Shown piece after piece: positions 32,963 to 41,380 of a stretch of 64,000 nucleotides of DNA (its first letter is position 1; each line of letters begins with the position of its first letter). The notes under the pieces were generated by a model. The model ran no database searches and was not told where the DNA came from. It saw only the letters and a program-made list of their open reading frames with translations. Source of the stretch: Kiritimatiellia bacterium (lineage in GTDB: Bacteria > Verrucomicrobiota > Kiritimatiellia > RFP12 > UBA1067); contig JAFTCL010000001.1 in NCBI GenBank assembly GCA_017454745.1, positions 1 to 64,000 of the forward strand. Direction: 5' to 3'. The position numbers were made by a program, and so were the translations under genes.

Positions 32963-34402
32963 TTATTCCGGCAACACTTCCGCCAGCGATTTTGGCAATC
33001 CGCTCGCCAAAACCCCCTCAATCGCCGATCCTTCCGCCAACACCGCCGCGTCCAGATTCTGCAAACCCAACGTCTCAGGCGGGTTCCCTTCATCCAACAG
33101 CCCGTTCAGCAACTCGCCCACCGTCAGGCTGCCGCCGCACCGGTAAAGCAGGAAATTTCCCGGACGGTCCGCCACCTCGGCCAGAATCTTGTTGCGGGTA
33201 AGGTCTTCGAGTATATCCTGCACCAACCGATGGGGAAGTCCGCGCTGGTTGGCGAATTCGGAGGCCGAAAACGGTCCGCCCTCCTTGCCGCGGGCGCGGC
33301 GGGCGGTTTCGGCGCAAAAGGCCAGCGCCAGAAGAAACCGCGCGCGCATACTGGCCCGGGCGGCTTGTCCCTCCAGAGAATAGGTGCGGTAATTCTGCAC
33401 CGCGAACGAAATCTCGCAGCCGAGCAGCACAATTTGCCAGCTGGTGTAAACCCACATCAGCAAAATCGGCAACACCGCAAAACCGCCGTACAGGGTGCTG
33501 TACTTCCCAATGCCGATCTGGAGCATTGTGCACAGTTTCAGCCAGATGCCGAACAGCACGGCGGTAACCACGCCGCCGACCAGCGCGGGAACGGTCTTGA
33601 CCTTGGTGTTAGGCATGAAACCCAGCAGGAACGCAAAGGTCAGCGAAGCGAGCAACAGCGTAATTCCGGTTTTGAAAAACCCGCTGTCGATCAGCGAGTT
33701 AACCGCCACTGTGGCATTGCCGCCCACGGTTTTTTCCATGATTTTCTTAATATGCGCCACCACCGGAATTGTAGATGCCGCGATCATCAAAAACGGCAAC
33801 ACCAAAATGGTACACAGGTAGTCCGGTATCCGCCGTTGTATCGGTCGCCCCTTCTCCACTCCCCAAACTTCATTGAAACTCGACTCGACCTTGCCCAGCA
33901 CCCCGATTACCATCCACAGCAGCATCACCGCGCCGATCCCGCCCAAAGTTCCGAAGCCGATGTTATCCAGCTGCTCCAGCAGTTTGTCGGCAATCTCACG
34001 CATCTGGCTCGAGAATGCTTTGGTGGCAGCAGCCTTGTCCAGCGATTCTGTTGCATCCGCCGGCGCGGCGGCAGGGGTCGCCACGGCGGCGGACTGTTCC
34101 ATTTGCGTCAGCCAATTGTCCAGCTGGCGGTTAATCTGGCGCTTTGCCAAATCCGCTCCGCCGAACGCCCGGGCCATCGCAAGGGTCAACGCCAAAACCG
34201 GTACCAGCGCCATCATCGAAAAAAAGGTCAACGACGCCGCGTGGAGCGAACAGCGGGTTTGCCGGAACCCCCGCACCACCAGCGCCACCAGTTTGAGCGT
34301 GCCCCACAGCATTCGTTTGGATTTCGGCAAATCCACCGGCTGCACGTTCCACAAATCATGTTTGACAAATTCCAACGCCCGAGCCAATTTTTTATTACCC
34401 AT
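32963..34402 (-). CDS. YihY/BrkB-family membrane protein with C-terminal winged-helix region
   Basis: 479 residues. Six or so transmembrane helices lie between about residues 40 and 330, with family motifs LHAASLTFFSMMALVPVLALTLA, LGGIGAVMLLWMVIGVLGKVESSFNEVWGV, and YGGFAVLPILLMWVYTSWQIVLLGCEISFA. The cytosolic tail (GPFSASEFANQRGLPHRLVQDILEDLTRNKILAEV) looks like a winged helix and has a divergent end. Members were once annotated as ribonuclease BN, and the transport role is still unclear. It has a large inserted hydrophilic loop after helix 1 (AAVATPAAAPADATES). It overlaps the ferredoxin gene by 8 bases and precedes mfd by 12. Confidence 0.82.
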   Translation of the reverse strand: MGNKKLARALEFVKHDLWNVQPVDLPKSKRMLWGTLKLVALVVRGFRQTRCSLHAASLTFFSMMALVPVLALTLAMARAFGGADLAKRQINRQLDNWLTQMEQSAAVATPAAAPADATESLDKAAATKAFSSQMREIADKLLEQLDNIGFGTLGGIGAVMLLWMVIGVLGKVESSFNEVWGVEKGRPIQRRIPDYLCTILVLPFLMIAASTIPVVAHIKKIMEKTVGGNATVAVNSLIDSGFFKTGITLLLASLTFAFLLGFMPNTKVKTVPALVGGVVTAVLFGIWLKLCTMLQIGIGKYSTLYGGFAVLPILLMWVYTSWQIVLLGCEISFAVQNYRTYSLEGQAARASMRARFLLALAFCAETARRARGKEGGPFSASEFANQRGLPHRLVQDILEDLTRNKILAEVADRPGNFLLYRCGGSLTVGELLNGLLDEGNPPETLGLQNLDAAVLAEGSAIEGVLASGLPKSLAEVLPE

Positions 34403-35642
34403 TACTCTTCTCCCGTATTGCGATTACCGGCACCACCGTGATGGCTTTCGGCATTACCGGGCACAAGTATTCGCAGCATCCGCATCCGGTGCAGACTTCA
34501 GGCTTCACCTTAACGCGGCTGGACATTTCTCTGGCGTTCCATGAAAAATCCAGCGCCCCGTGGGGACAGCCGTTGACGCAGAACCCGCACTCGACCGACT
34601 CGGCGATGCGGCACAAATCGTGGTTTACCTGCGCGACGCCTATCGGCCGCCGGTATTTGCCGGATAGCGAAAACCGCGGAATCGCCCCGGTTGGGCAGAC
34701 CTGTCCGCATTTTACGCATTCGGGATGGCAGTAATCGTTACCGAACACCACCGATGGCGCGGCCGCGTTCCACCCGTGGCTTCCCGGCCCGTACAGTTTT
34801 ATTATGCCGGCCGGACAAGCCGCCGCGCACGCGCCGCACCGAACGCAGTCCACCGCCAAAAATCTGGCTTCGTCATCCACCATCGGAGGACGCAACTGTT
34901 TTTTCTCCGGACTGTGTTTGGCCAGCGCGACGCGGGCCAGGTTTCCCAACACCAGTCCCGCCAAAAACTTCCGCCTTGGGGTAGCCGGCGGCGGCGCCCG
35001 TTTCTCCGGCGGGGGCGGCGGACTCTTGGAAGCGCGTCCTTTCAAACGCCGAAACACCCAACCCAAATTCTGGCGCAAACTGGTTAACGCGTCCTGAATT
35101 CCGCCCAGCGGGCATAATTTATGGCACCACAATCCCGGAAAGACCGCCAGCAAAACCAGCATCGCCGCCGCCGCGGCACCCGCCAGCAGCAAAACCCTTT
35201 CCGAAGACGGCGAATATACAACTTTCCCCCCGGAAAACAGAAGCACAAATTCATGCAACAGCACCAACGGGTCCAACCAAAGCGCCAACGGCCAAGCAAA
35301 AGCCGCCACCAGAATACCCAGCGCGGGAAGCTTCGCCTGCCAACGGAAAGGTTTGCGTTTAATGGTCAAAACATCGCGAGCCAACCCCAGCGGACACAGC
35401 CACCGGCAAAAACCGCGGGGAACCAGCAACGCCAACAACGACACCGCAGCGGACCACAGCAGCACGGCGGATACCGCCCCGGCGACCACCGCCTTCAACG
35501 CCACCAAAGGGCTGAACGCGGGCAACACCCCGGGACGGGAAAGCGGCCAGGCAAAATAAAATAACATCCCCGCCGGCACCGCCCGCAGTGCCAGCCGGAT
35601 CGCACTAGACCATCGCCACGAAATCCGCGAAAACAAAGCCAT
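34395..35642 (-). CDS. Membrane-bound NapH/NapG-like 4Fe-4S ferredoxin
   Basis: 415 residues. The N-terminal 200 residues have about four membrane helices with two C-x3-CPLG signatures (CRWLCPLG, CHKLCPLG), as in NapH/MauN/NosR electron-transfer proteins. A proline-rich linker (PPPPPEKRAPPPATPRRKF) leads to a NapG-like domain with four cluster motifs: CVRCGACAAACPAG, CVKCGQVCPTG, CGFCVNGCPHG and CTGCGCCEYLCPV. It likely passes electrons from quinol to an unknown periplasmic or membrane partner. No nitrate, nitrous oxide or methylamine genes are nearby. It has its own strong promoter. Confidence 0.8.
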   Translation of the reverse strand: MALFSRISWRWSSAIRLALRAVPAGMLFYFAWPLSRPGVLPAFSPLVALKAVVAGAVSAVLLWSAAVSLLALLVPRGFCRWLCPLGLARDVLTIKRKPFRWQAKLPALGILVAAFAWPLALWLDPLVLLHEFVLLFSGGKVVYSPSSERVLLLAGAAAAAMLVLLAVFPGLWCHKLCPLGGIQDALTSLRQNLGWVFRRLKGRASKSPPPPPEKRAPPPATPRRKFLAGLVLGNLARVALAKHSPEKKQLRPPMVDDEARFLAVDCVRCGACAAACPAGIIKLYGPGSHGWNAAAPSVVFGNDYCHPECVKCGQVCPTGAIPRFSLSGKYRRPIGVAQVNHDLCRIAESVECGFCVNGCPHGALDFSWNAREMSSRVKVKPEVCTGCGCCEYLCPVMPKAITVVPVIAIREKSNG

Positions 35643-35692
35643 TAAACTATTCCCGGCGCCAACCGCCGGTATCCTTTTTTCAAACGGCGATT

Positions 35693-35721
35693 ATTCTAAC
35701 AGATTCACCCCCGCGCTTCAA
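35693..35721 (-). promoter_or_regulatory. Promoter of the NapH-like gene
   Basis: On the minus strand TTGAAG (35721-35716), 17 bases, TAGAAT (35698-35693). Start codon at 35642, giving a leader of about 45 bases. Confidence 0.6.
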
Positions 35722-35793
35722 GGGCAAAAAGAGTTTGAAAGGCAGTATCATTCCCGCTTACGGAAGAGTGGGGAAAACACCGGGCTAAAAAAC

Positions 35794-35819
35794 AAAAAAG
35801 CCCCAATTTCTTGGGGTTT
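35794..35819 (-). terminator. Intrinsic terminator after tRNA-Ala
   Basis: On the minus strand CCCCAA-GAAA-TTGGGG with a tight 4-base loop is followed by C and six T. It is about 55 bases past the 3' end of tRNA-Ala, and so ends the tRNA transcript. Confidence 0.75.
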
Positions 35820-35870
35820 CTTCGTAAAAAAACCGTAGGTCTATTCAGACTCGCGGCCGCATCTTAACTA

Positions 35871-35946
<76 letters not shown>

Positions 35947-35978
35947 ATAAGGCCTTCATCGGGCCAAAACACGCCGGT

Positions 35979-36007
35979 ATTAAAACATACCTAGGTCCAG
36001 AAGTCAA
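35979..36007 (-). promoter_or_regulatory. Promoter of tRNA-Ala
   Basis: On the minus strand TTGACT (36007-36002), 17 bases, TTTAAT (35984-35979). It lies between the two tRNA genes, so they have separate promoters, though both could share the terminator at 35794-35819. Confidence 0.55.
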
Positions 36008-36032
36008 TACCAAAGCGCACTTTTATCGAAAA

Positions 36033-36126
36033 TGGCGGAGAAGGGGGGATTCGAACCCCCGGTACAGAGTTTAGTCCATACGGCGGTTTAGCAAACCACT
36101 GCCTTCAGCCACTCGGCCACCTCTCC
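36033..36126 (-). tRNA. tRNA-Ser (anticodon GCT)
   Basis: 94 bases including an encoded CCA, class II with a long variable arm. Acceptor GGAGAGG/CTTCTCC, discriminator G73, anticodon stem GTGGT/ACCGC with loop TTGCTAA, T arm GGGGG-TTCGAAT-CCCCC. The GCT anticodon reads AGC/AGU serine codons. Confidence 0.95.
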
Positions 36127-36155
36127 GTTACCTGATTCCGAACAAAGTGGAGAGT

Positions 36156-36184
36156 AATATACACTATAGCGGTACGGTTTGCAA
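36156..36184 (-). promoter_or_regulatory. Promoter of tRNA-Ser
   Basis: On the minus strand TTGCAA (36184-36179), 17 bases, TATATT (36161-36156). Predicted start is about 25 bases before the mature tRNA. Confidence 0.6.
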
Positions 36185-36225
36185 GTAGAATCTGCCGTTT
36201 TTTTGGAAATTTTGGCCATGCTGTT

Positions 36226-36654
36226 TTACGGGCTATAGGCGCTCAATATCGCAGAAGCGACTACCGCCCCCGAAGCGTCGAGAATCCCACAGTCAAACGA
36301 GGCGAACCCGTCGTCGAAAAAAAGCAGTGTGCAACGAATGCGGTAGGTGGCACCGCAACGGAAATAAGGGGTGGACAGCGCTAGGTTACGGGATCCCAGC
36401 ACATAACCGATCCTCGGCTTGCGACCTTCCGAACGCGCCTTCAACCCGGCGTAACAGGCCACGGTCTGCGCCATATACTCCAACGCCGCCACGTTCGGCA
36501 CACCGCCAAAAGCGTGGTCGAAAAACACGTCGCCGGAACCAACGGTAACCTCGGCGACCACACCTTCGGGAGTGAACGAATCCGCGTCATAATCTGTGAG
36601 CAAAATCATCGGGGGGCGGTGCGGTAAGATTTGATCCAACGGATATTTATCCAC
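36226..36654 (-). CDS. Hot-dog 3-hydroxyacyl-ACP dehydratase-like protein (ApeP/FabZ-like)
   Basis: 142 residues, a single hot-dog domain: DQILPHRPPMILLTDYD, VFFDHAFGGVPNVAALEYMAQTVACYAGL, RIGYVLGSRNLALSTPYF. The H-R-P-P-M and EYMAQ blocks match the FabZ-like dehydratases of aryl-polyene and related clusters. It overlaps the ketosynthase gene by 8 bases, so the two are probably made together and act on the same acyl carrier protein. No carrier protein, ketoreductase or acyltransferase is nearby, so a full pathway cannot be claimed. Confidence 0.75.
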   Translation of the reverse strand: MDKYPLDQILPHRPPMILLTDYDADSFTPEGVVAEVTVGSGDVFFDHAFGGVPNVAALEYMAQTVACYAGLKARSEGRKPRIGYVLGSRNLALSTPYFRCGATYRIRCTLLFFDDGFASFDCGILDASGAVVASAILSAYSP

Positions 36655-37768
36655 AGCGGGGCCTCCCGATGATCACGCTGGCGTTGCTGCCGCCAAACGC
36701 AAAAGAGTTGGAAATCGCCGCGTCAACGCGGCAAACATCCCCAATCCGCGCCAAGCGCAACGGCGGCAATTGCGGGTCAACCGGCGACCGGTTCAGGTGC
36801 GGCAGCAACCGGCCGTCCGACTTGAGCATCAGCCAACAAAGCCCGACTTCAATCGCCCCGGCCGCGCCAAGAGTGTGCCCGGTCATGGGTTTGGTGGAGG
36901 AGCAATACGGGCCGGCGCCGAACACCTCATAAACCGCCGCACTCTCCATCCGGTCGTTGTAAACCGTTCCTGTGCCGTGGAGATTGACGTAACCGACCGC
37001 AGCGGGCTCCAAACCGGCGTCGGCCAGTGCCGAACGCATCGCGGCCACCGCTCCGGAGCCGTCGGGCTTAGGCGCGGTAAGATGATAGGCGTCCGAACTC
37101 TCCCCCACCCCAAGCAGAGCCACGTCGCCGCCATCGCGTTCCATAACAAACACCGCCGCACCTTCCCCCAGATTAATCCCCCCGCGCTCAACGCCGAGCG
37201 GATCGCAAGCCGCATGGCTCAACGCCTCCAAGGAGTTAAAGCCGCAAAACACCAGACGGGTGTAGCTGTCAACCCCGCCGACCAAGACCGCATCGCAAAC
37301 GCCGGTCGCTATCAACCGGCGGGCGGTGGCAAAAACTTTGGCGCTGGAGGAACAGGCGGTGGAGACGGTCAACGCGGGCCCGGACAGGCCGCACCAGCGG
37401 CGCAAAAAACGCGCGGGTATTGACATATCGATCCGGCTGCGGTTCTGCGTGAACTCTTCCATCGTGGAGTTGCTGGTACCAAGCGCCACGCCGATGCGCT
37501 CCGCCGGATAACGGGACTTTAACGCGTCCAACGGAGTGCGCAACTGTTCCGCGCAAGCCGCCAGCAGGGCTTGGCAACGGCAGTCGAAACGCGCCGCAAA
37601 ATCATCGGCCAACGGCGCCATGCCGAACGGGGAGGCCGCTCCTTCCGGCAACACGCCGTGCCATTCGGACATTCCCCCGGAGTCACCCGCCAGAGCGCGG
37701 CGGATGATTTCACCGTTCGCCCCGCCCAAGGCGCACACCATTCCCAACGCCGACAAGCTTACCGTCAT
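36647..37768 (-). CDS. Beta-ketoacyl-ACP synthase (FabF-like)
   Basis: 373-residue decarboxylating ketosynthase. The thiolase-fold active site is complete: Cys in VSTACSSSAKVF (about residue 138), His in NLHGTGTVYND (about 265) and His in MTGHTLGAAGAIEVGLC (about 300), with the C-terminal NSFAFGGSNASVII. It is shorter than FabF (about 410), as is common for ketosynthases of aryl-polyene-type gene sets. It follows ilvN by 5 bases and overlaps the dehydratase gene, so it appears to ride on the ilvBN transcript. Confidence 0.8.
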   Translation of the reverse strand: MTVSLSALGMVCALGGANGEIIRRALAGDSGGMSEWHGVLPEGAASPFGMAPLADDFAARFDCRCQALLAACAEQLRTPLDALKSRYPAERIGVALGTSNSTMEEFTQNRSRIDMSIPARFLRRWCGLSGPALTVSTACSSSAKVFATARRLIATGVCDAVLVGGVDSYTRLVFCGFNSLEALSHAACDPLGVERGGINLGEGAAVFVMERDGGDVALLGVGESSDAYHLTAPKPDGSGAVAAMRSALADAGLEPAAVGYVNLHGTGTVYNDRMESAAVYEVFGAGPYCSSTKPMTGHTLGAAGAIEVGLCWLMLKSDGRLLPHLNRSPVDPQLPPLRLARIGDVCRVDAAISNSFAFGGSNASVIIGRPRCG

Positions 37769-37773
37769 GACGG

Positions 37774-38256
37774 CTACTCACGGTTAACCGCGATCACGCC
37801 CGACCGCGAGATATCCACCACCTCATACGAACTCAACAGCCGCAGAAAATCAGAGACATCATCCTGGTTGCCAACCATTTGGATGGTCACGGAATCTTCC
37901 CGCACCGCAACAATCCGGGCGCTGAACAACGCCGCCAGATCCACCAACTCGGCCCGCACATGATGGTCATCGGTGGCGACCCGCACCAAAATCAGCTCGC
38001 GGTTCAAATGGCGCCGGTTGGTCATATTCATCACCTTTATCACGTCAACCTGCTTGGCAAGCTGGCGCGTAACCTGGGTGATGACCAGGGCGTCGCCCGG
38101 CACCACAATGGTCATATTGGAGACCGTGGGATCGGCAGTAGGGCCGACATTCAAAGTTTCTATGTTGTAACCGCGACCCGAAATCAGACCGACGATCCTG
38201 GCCAGCACGCCGGGACGGTTCTCAACCAGACAATTGATGATGTGGTTGTTGCTCAT
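37774..38256 (-). CDS. ilvN: Acetolactate synthase small (regulatory) subunit
   Basis: 160 residues with an N-terminal ACT domain (NCLVENRPGVLARIVGLISGRGYNIETLNVGPTADPT), which binds valine for feedback control, then the second conserved domain (LILVRVATDDHHVRAELVDLAALF, and IVAVREDSVTIQMVG). It follows ilvB by 13 bases and forms the holoenzyme with it. Confidence 0.93.
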   Translation of the reverse strand: MSNNHIINCLVENRPGVLARIVGLISGRGYNIETLNVGPTADPTVSNMTIVVPGDALVITQVTRQLAKQVDVIKVMNMTNRRHLNRELILVRVATDDHHVRAELVDLAALFSARIVAVREDSVTIQMVGNQDDVSDFLRLLSSYEVVDISRSGVIAVNRE

Positions 38257-38269
38257 CGGGTTCCTCCTG

Positions 38270-40045
38270 TCACACCGTACGGTTAATGATGTCGGCGACC
38301 GTTCCGCCCGGCGGAATCATCGGGTAAACGTTGGCGGTGGGCGACACTATGCACTCCACCACCTGCACCCCGCCAGACGAGAAAGCCCGTTCCAGCGCGG
38401 GAACCAACTCGGCTTCGCTGGAGACCCGGCAAGCGGTTGCCCCGTGCGCCTCGGCCAGTTTCACGAAGTCCGGCAGGAATCCCGGACGGTCCGGCACCCC
38501 TTCGTTGGAGGTGCGCCCGGTTTGGGAGATACTGACCCCGCTGTAGCGTTTTCCGTAGAACAGTTCCTGCCACTGGCGGACCATCCCAAGATAACCGTTG
38601 TTAAGAATCACCATCACCAGCGGCAACCGGTGTTCAACCGCCACCACCAGCTCCTGAAAATTCATCTGCGCCCCGCCGTCGCCGGAAATGCACACCACGG
38701 TGTCGCGGCGGTTTCCGAACTTTGCGCCAATCGCGGCGGGCAGGCCGAATCCCATCGTACCCAAACCACCGGAACTTATGAAATGGCGGGGTTTGGCGCA
38801 GGGGTAATACTGCGCCGCCCACATCTGATTCTGGCCGACGTCGGTAACCACCACAGCACGGCCTTTGGTCAGCTCGCAAATCCGTTCCACAACCGTTTGC
38901 GGCATCAGTTCGCCTTCACGGCGCGGGTAGGTGAAGGGGTAGCGGCTTCTCCAGCGGTTGATCTGCTCCAGCCACTCCCGGTGTCTGGCGGGTTTAATTT
39001 CCGACGCCAACGCCTCAAGCACCTCGCGCAAATCGCCGTGGATCGCCAAATCCGGCTGAACAGTCTTTCCAAGCGAGGAGATGTCGATGTCGATGTGCAC
39101 AATCTTGGCTTTCGGGGCAAAATTGTCGGCCTTACCGATCACGCGATCGTCGAAACGCGCCCCGGCGGAAATCAGCAAATCGCAACGGGCGGCGGCGTAA
39201 TTGGCGGCCACGCTACCGTGCATACCCACCATGCGCAGGGAAAGCGGGTCGTTGTCAGGAAACACGCCCAGCGCCATCAAAGTGGCGCACACCGGAATAT
39301 CCGCCTTGCGGGCAACGGCCGCCACCGCTTCGGAGGCATTGGCGGCAACCGCCCCGCCGCCGACGTAAAGCAGTGGCGATTCGGAGCGGTTGACCATGTC
39401 GGCCAGATCGCGGATCTGCGCCGGGTCAACCTTGTAAACAGGATTGTAGGAACGCATCTTCACGCGGTGCGGCGTCTTGGCTGCGGTCTTCGCCCGCTGA
39501 AGATCGTCCGGAATGTCTATCACCACCGGGCCCGGTTTGCCGGTGGTGGCAATGTAGAAAGCCTTGGCAATGGTTTCAGGGATCTCGTCCACGCTGCGGA
39601 TCAAGAAATTGTGTTTGGTGACCGAACGGGTGATGCCTGAGACGTCAGCCTCCTGGAACGAATCGTTGCCGATCTGGCCCAAAGCGACCTGGCCGCAGAT
39701 GCAGATCAGCGGCACACCGTCCATAAAAGCGGTGGCCAACCCAGTAACAGTATTGGTCGCCCCTGGGCCGGAAGTGACCAGACAGCACCCCGGACGGCCC
39801 GTGGCCCGCGCATAACCGTCCGCCATGTGCGCCGCCCCCTGCTCGTGTCGGCAAAGGACAAATTTCAGGGGGGCGTCCGTAAGGCAATCGAAAATTTCCA
39901 ACACCTTGCCGCCGGGATAACCGAACAGCACCTCGCATCCGGCGTCCACCAAACCGTCAACCACGCACTGCGCCCCGCTTCTCAACTGCGGAATACGCTT
40001 TCTTGCGGCCGCGCCGGGCCGCCCGGACCGTTTTTCGCTTTTCAT
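38270..40045 (-). CDS. ilvB: Acetolactate synthase large (catalytic) subunit
   Basis: About 591 residues. Thiamine diphosphate enzyme making acetolactate or acetohydroxybutyrate, the first common step to valine, leucine and isoleucine. Motifs: VLFGYPGGKVLEIFD with the catalytic Glu in the following RHEQGAAHMADGYARATG, LVTSGPGATNTVTGLATAFMDG, SAGARFDDRVIGK, and the cofactor-binding GDGGAQMNFQELV...ILNNGYLGMVRQW. Start chosen at 40045, with gggga 8 bases upstream; an ATG five codons earlier is an alternative. No promoter is evident in the 80 bases between rpsU and ilvB, and a strong terminator hairpin lies there. Confidence 0.94.
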   Translation of the reverse strand: MKSEKRSGRPGAAARKRIPQLRSGAQCVVDGLVDAGCEVLFGYPGGKVLEIFDCLTDAPLKFVLCRHEQGAAHMADGYARATGRPGCCLVTSGPGATNTVTGLATAFMDGVPLICICGQVALGQIGNDSFQEADVSGITRSVTKHNFLIRSVDEIPETIAKAFYIATTGKPGPVVIDIPDDLQRAKTAAKTPHRVKMRSYNPVYKVDPAQIRDLADMVNRSESPLLYVGGGAVAANASEAVAAVARKADIPVCATLMALGVFPDNDPLSLRMVGMHGSVAANYAAARCDLLISAGARFDDRVIGKADNFAPKAKIVHIDIDISSLGKTVQPDLAIHGDLREVLEALASEIKPARHREWLEQINRWRSRYPFTYPRREGELMPQTVVERICELTKGRAVVVTDVGQNQMWAAQYYPCAKPRHFISSGGLGTMGFGLPAAIGAKFGNRRDTVVCISGDGGAQMNFQELVVAVEHRLPLVMVILNNGYLGMVRQWQELFYGKRYSGVSISQTGRTSNEGVPDRPGFLPDFVKLAEAHGATACRVSSEAELVPALERAFSSGGVQVVECIVSPTANVYPMIPPGGTVADIINRTV

Positions 40046-40080
40046 CACACCATTCCCCAAAAGCTTCCTGAAAAAACCTT

Positions 40081-40112
40081 AAAGCCCACCCGGAACGTTC
40101 CGGATGGGCTTT
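40081..40112 (-). terminator. Strong terminator hairpin between rpsU and ilvB
   Basis: The 16-bp arms pair with a single c/a mismatch and almost no loop (centre at aacgtt). On the minus strand the hairpin is followed by AAGG and six T. It ends the rpsU transcript; the reverse direction lacks a T-run. Because no ilvB promoter is visible after it, it may also limit read-through into ilvB. Confidence 0.7.
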
Positions 40113-40126
40113 CTAGCGCAACTCAA

Positions 40127-40327
40127 TTACGCCATCTCGCGCATCAAACGACGGGAGTTGTTGCGGATGCGGGCACGGGCTGATTTCTTACGGGCCTTCT
40201 CGCACGGCTTCTCGTAATAGCGGTTGTTACGCAACTGCTTAATCAGGCCTTCCTTGTCCATAATCTTCTTGAGCCGCTTCAGCGCGCGCTCAACAGATTC
40301 GCCCTTTTTCAATCGAATCAGAATCAC
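40127..40327 (-). CDS. rpsU: 30S ribosomal protein S21
   Basis: About 66 residues: LIRLKKGESVERALKRLKKIMDKEG, then NNRYYEKPCEKARKKSARARI and a basic tail, the standard S21 profile. I prefer the GTG at 40327, because aagggg lies about 9 bases before it. A GTG three codons earlier (40336) and the ATG at 40351 are in frame but badly placed for that ribosome site. A promoter and a terminator flank the gene. Confidence 0.88.
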   Translation of the reverse strand: MILIRLKKGESVERALKRLKKIMDKEGLIKQLRNNRYYEKPCEKARKKSARARIRNNSRRLMREMA

Positions 40328-40414
40328 GCTTTTCACCCCCTTCCAAACCACCTCCGGCTTCCTGGGACACCATGTCAGGCAAAAAAGAAGCCTTCTCCGG
40401 TAAAGAGAAGTAAA

Positions 40415-40444
40415 ATGATATCAAATTTCCCGATGCAAAGTCAA
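40415..40444 (-). promoter_or_regulatory. Promoter of rpsU
   Basis: On the minus strand TTGACT (40444-40439), 18 bases, TATCAT (40420-40415). The -10 box lies in the sequence TGATATCATTT, which also forms the -10 region of the ilvC promoter. Confidence 0.55.
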
Positions 40445-40517
40445 ACCCAAAATCCAATAAATCGGATTTAATCGATAATGAAACCAATTTCTGCACGGTT
40501 CCGTGCCCAACGCAACT

Positions 40518-40602
40518 CTTTTTAGCCGCAAAGGGCGCAAAGTAACGTCGTTAGCGTTAAACCGTCAAACTGTCAAACTGCCTAACCGTCAAACGATCCA
40601 AC
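40518..40602. repeat. Composite intergenic repeat, copy 1
   Basis: Module A (40518-40543) contains tttagccgcaaagggcgca. Module B (40556-40602) is a run of loose octamers of the type ccgtcaaa, including accgtcaaactgtcaaa, which occurs identically in copy 2 at 48067-48083. The block ends a few bases before the stop codon of the Nif3-like gene. No coding potential. Confidence 0.65.
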
Positions 40603-40605
40603 GTA

Positions 40606-41364
40606 TCAATACTTTATTCCGAAATCTAACACTTCGGTCTCCACCCCAAATCCCTGTTTTTGCACCAGACGGCACAACGCCTTTACGCCCCAGGTTTCCG
40701 TGGCGTAATGTCCGGCGAAAACCACGTTCACGCCCCAGTTCTCGGCCTGGGTGTAACCCAACAACCCCGGTTCGCCGGTAAAGTACGCGTCAAGGCCCAT
40801 TTCCGCCGCCTGTTCGACCATGTCTCCGGCACCGCCGGAAACCACCCCGATGCGGCGGATTTTTTTCGGGCCGAAATCCAAACACTGGATGTCCGGCGTG
40901 ATATTATGGCGGACCAGATCGCAGAACGCGCTAAACTCCATCGCCCGGCGCAACTCGCCCGCGAAACCGATCAACTGCCCATGGTATTCAAACGCGAGCC
41001 GCTTTCGCGTCACCCCCAGAATCCGGCACAGTTCGGCGTTGTTCCCGTACACCGGGTGGGCGTCCAAAGGCAAATGCGCGGCGTAAACCGCCAGATCGTG
41101 TTGAACCGCCAACGACACCAACCGGTAATTCATTCCGGTGATGCGCTTGAGCGAATCTCCCCAGCTCAAACCGTGGTGGCATACCAGACAGTCTGCCCCG
41201 CAATCGACCGCCGCCTGTATGCCGCGCAAACTCGCGTCCACCCCGAAACAGATCTTCCGCACCTCGCCATGGTTTTCAATTTGCAGCCCGTTGTTCGACA
41301 CGTCATGGAAATTCTCCAGTTTCAAAACCGAGTCCAAAAATCCCGCCAGCTCTCTTGTCCGCAT
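40606..41364 (-). CDS. Nif3-like dinuclear metal centre protein
   Basis: 252 residues of the NIF3/YbgI family, a hexameric ring protein with two bound metals; some members act as GTP cyclohydrolase-like or cofactor-linked enzymes. Metal-binding blocks: CLVCHHGLSWGD near residue 62, VYAAHLPLDAHPVYGNN near 95, and the C-terminal VVFAGHYATETWGVKAL. GVVSGGAGDMVEQAAEMGLDAYFTGEP is the family's central signature. It lies 16 bases after comEC. The composite repeat follows its stop codon directly. Confidence 0.85.
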   Translation of the reverse strand: MRTRELAGFLDSVLKLENFHDVSNNGLQIENHGEVRKICFGVDASLRGIQAAVDCGADCLVCHHGLSWGDSLKRITGMNYRLVSLAVQHDLAVYAAHLPLDAHPVYGNNAELCRILGVTRKRLAFEYHGQLIGFAGELRRAMEFSAFCDLVRHNITPDIQCLDFGPKKIRRIGVVSGGAGDMVEQAAEMGLDAYFTGEPGLLGYTQAENWGVNVVFAGHYATETWGVKALCRLVQKQGFGVETEVLDFGIKY

Positions 41365-41380
41365 TTTCCGTTCTCCAGTT

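Noticed and set aside
40561-40602. CRISPR-like array of short octamers
   Set aside because: Units are 8 bases, degenerate and without spacers of constant length; no cas genes are present.
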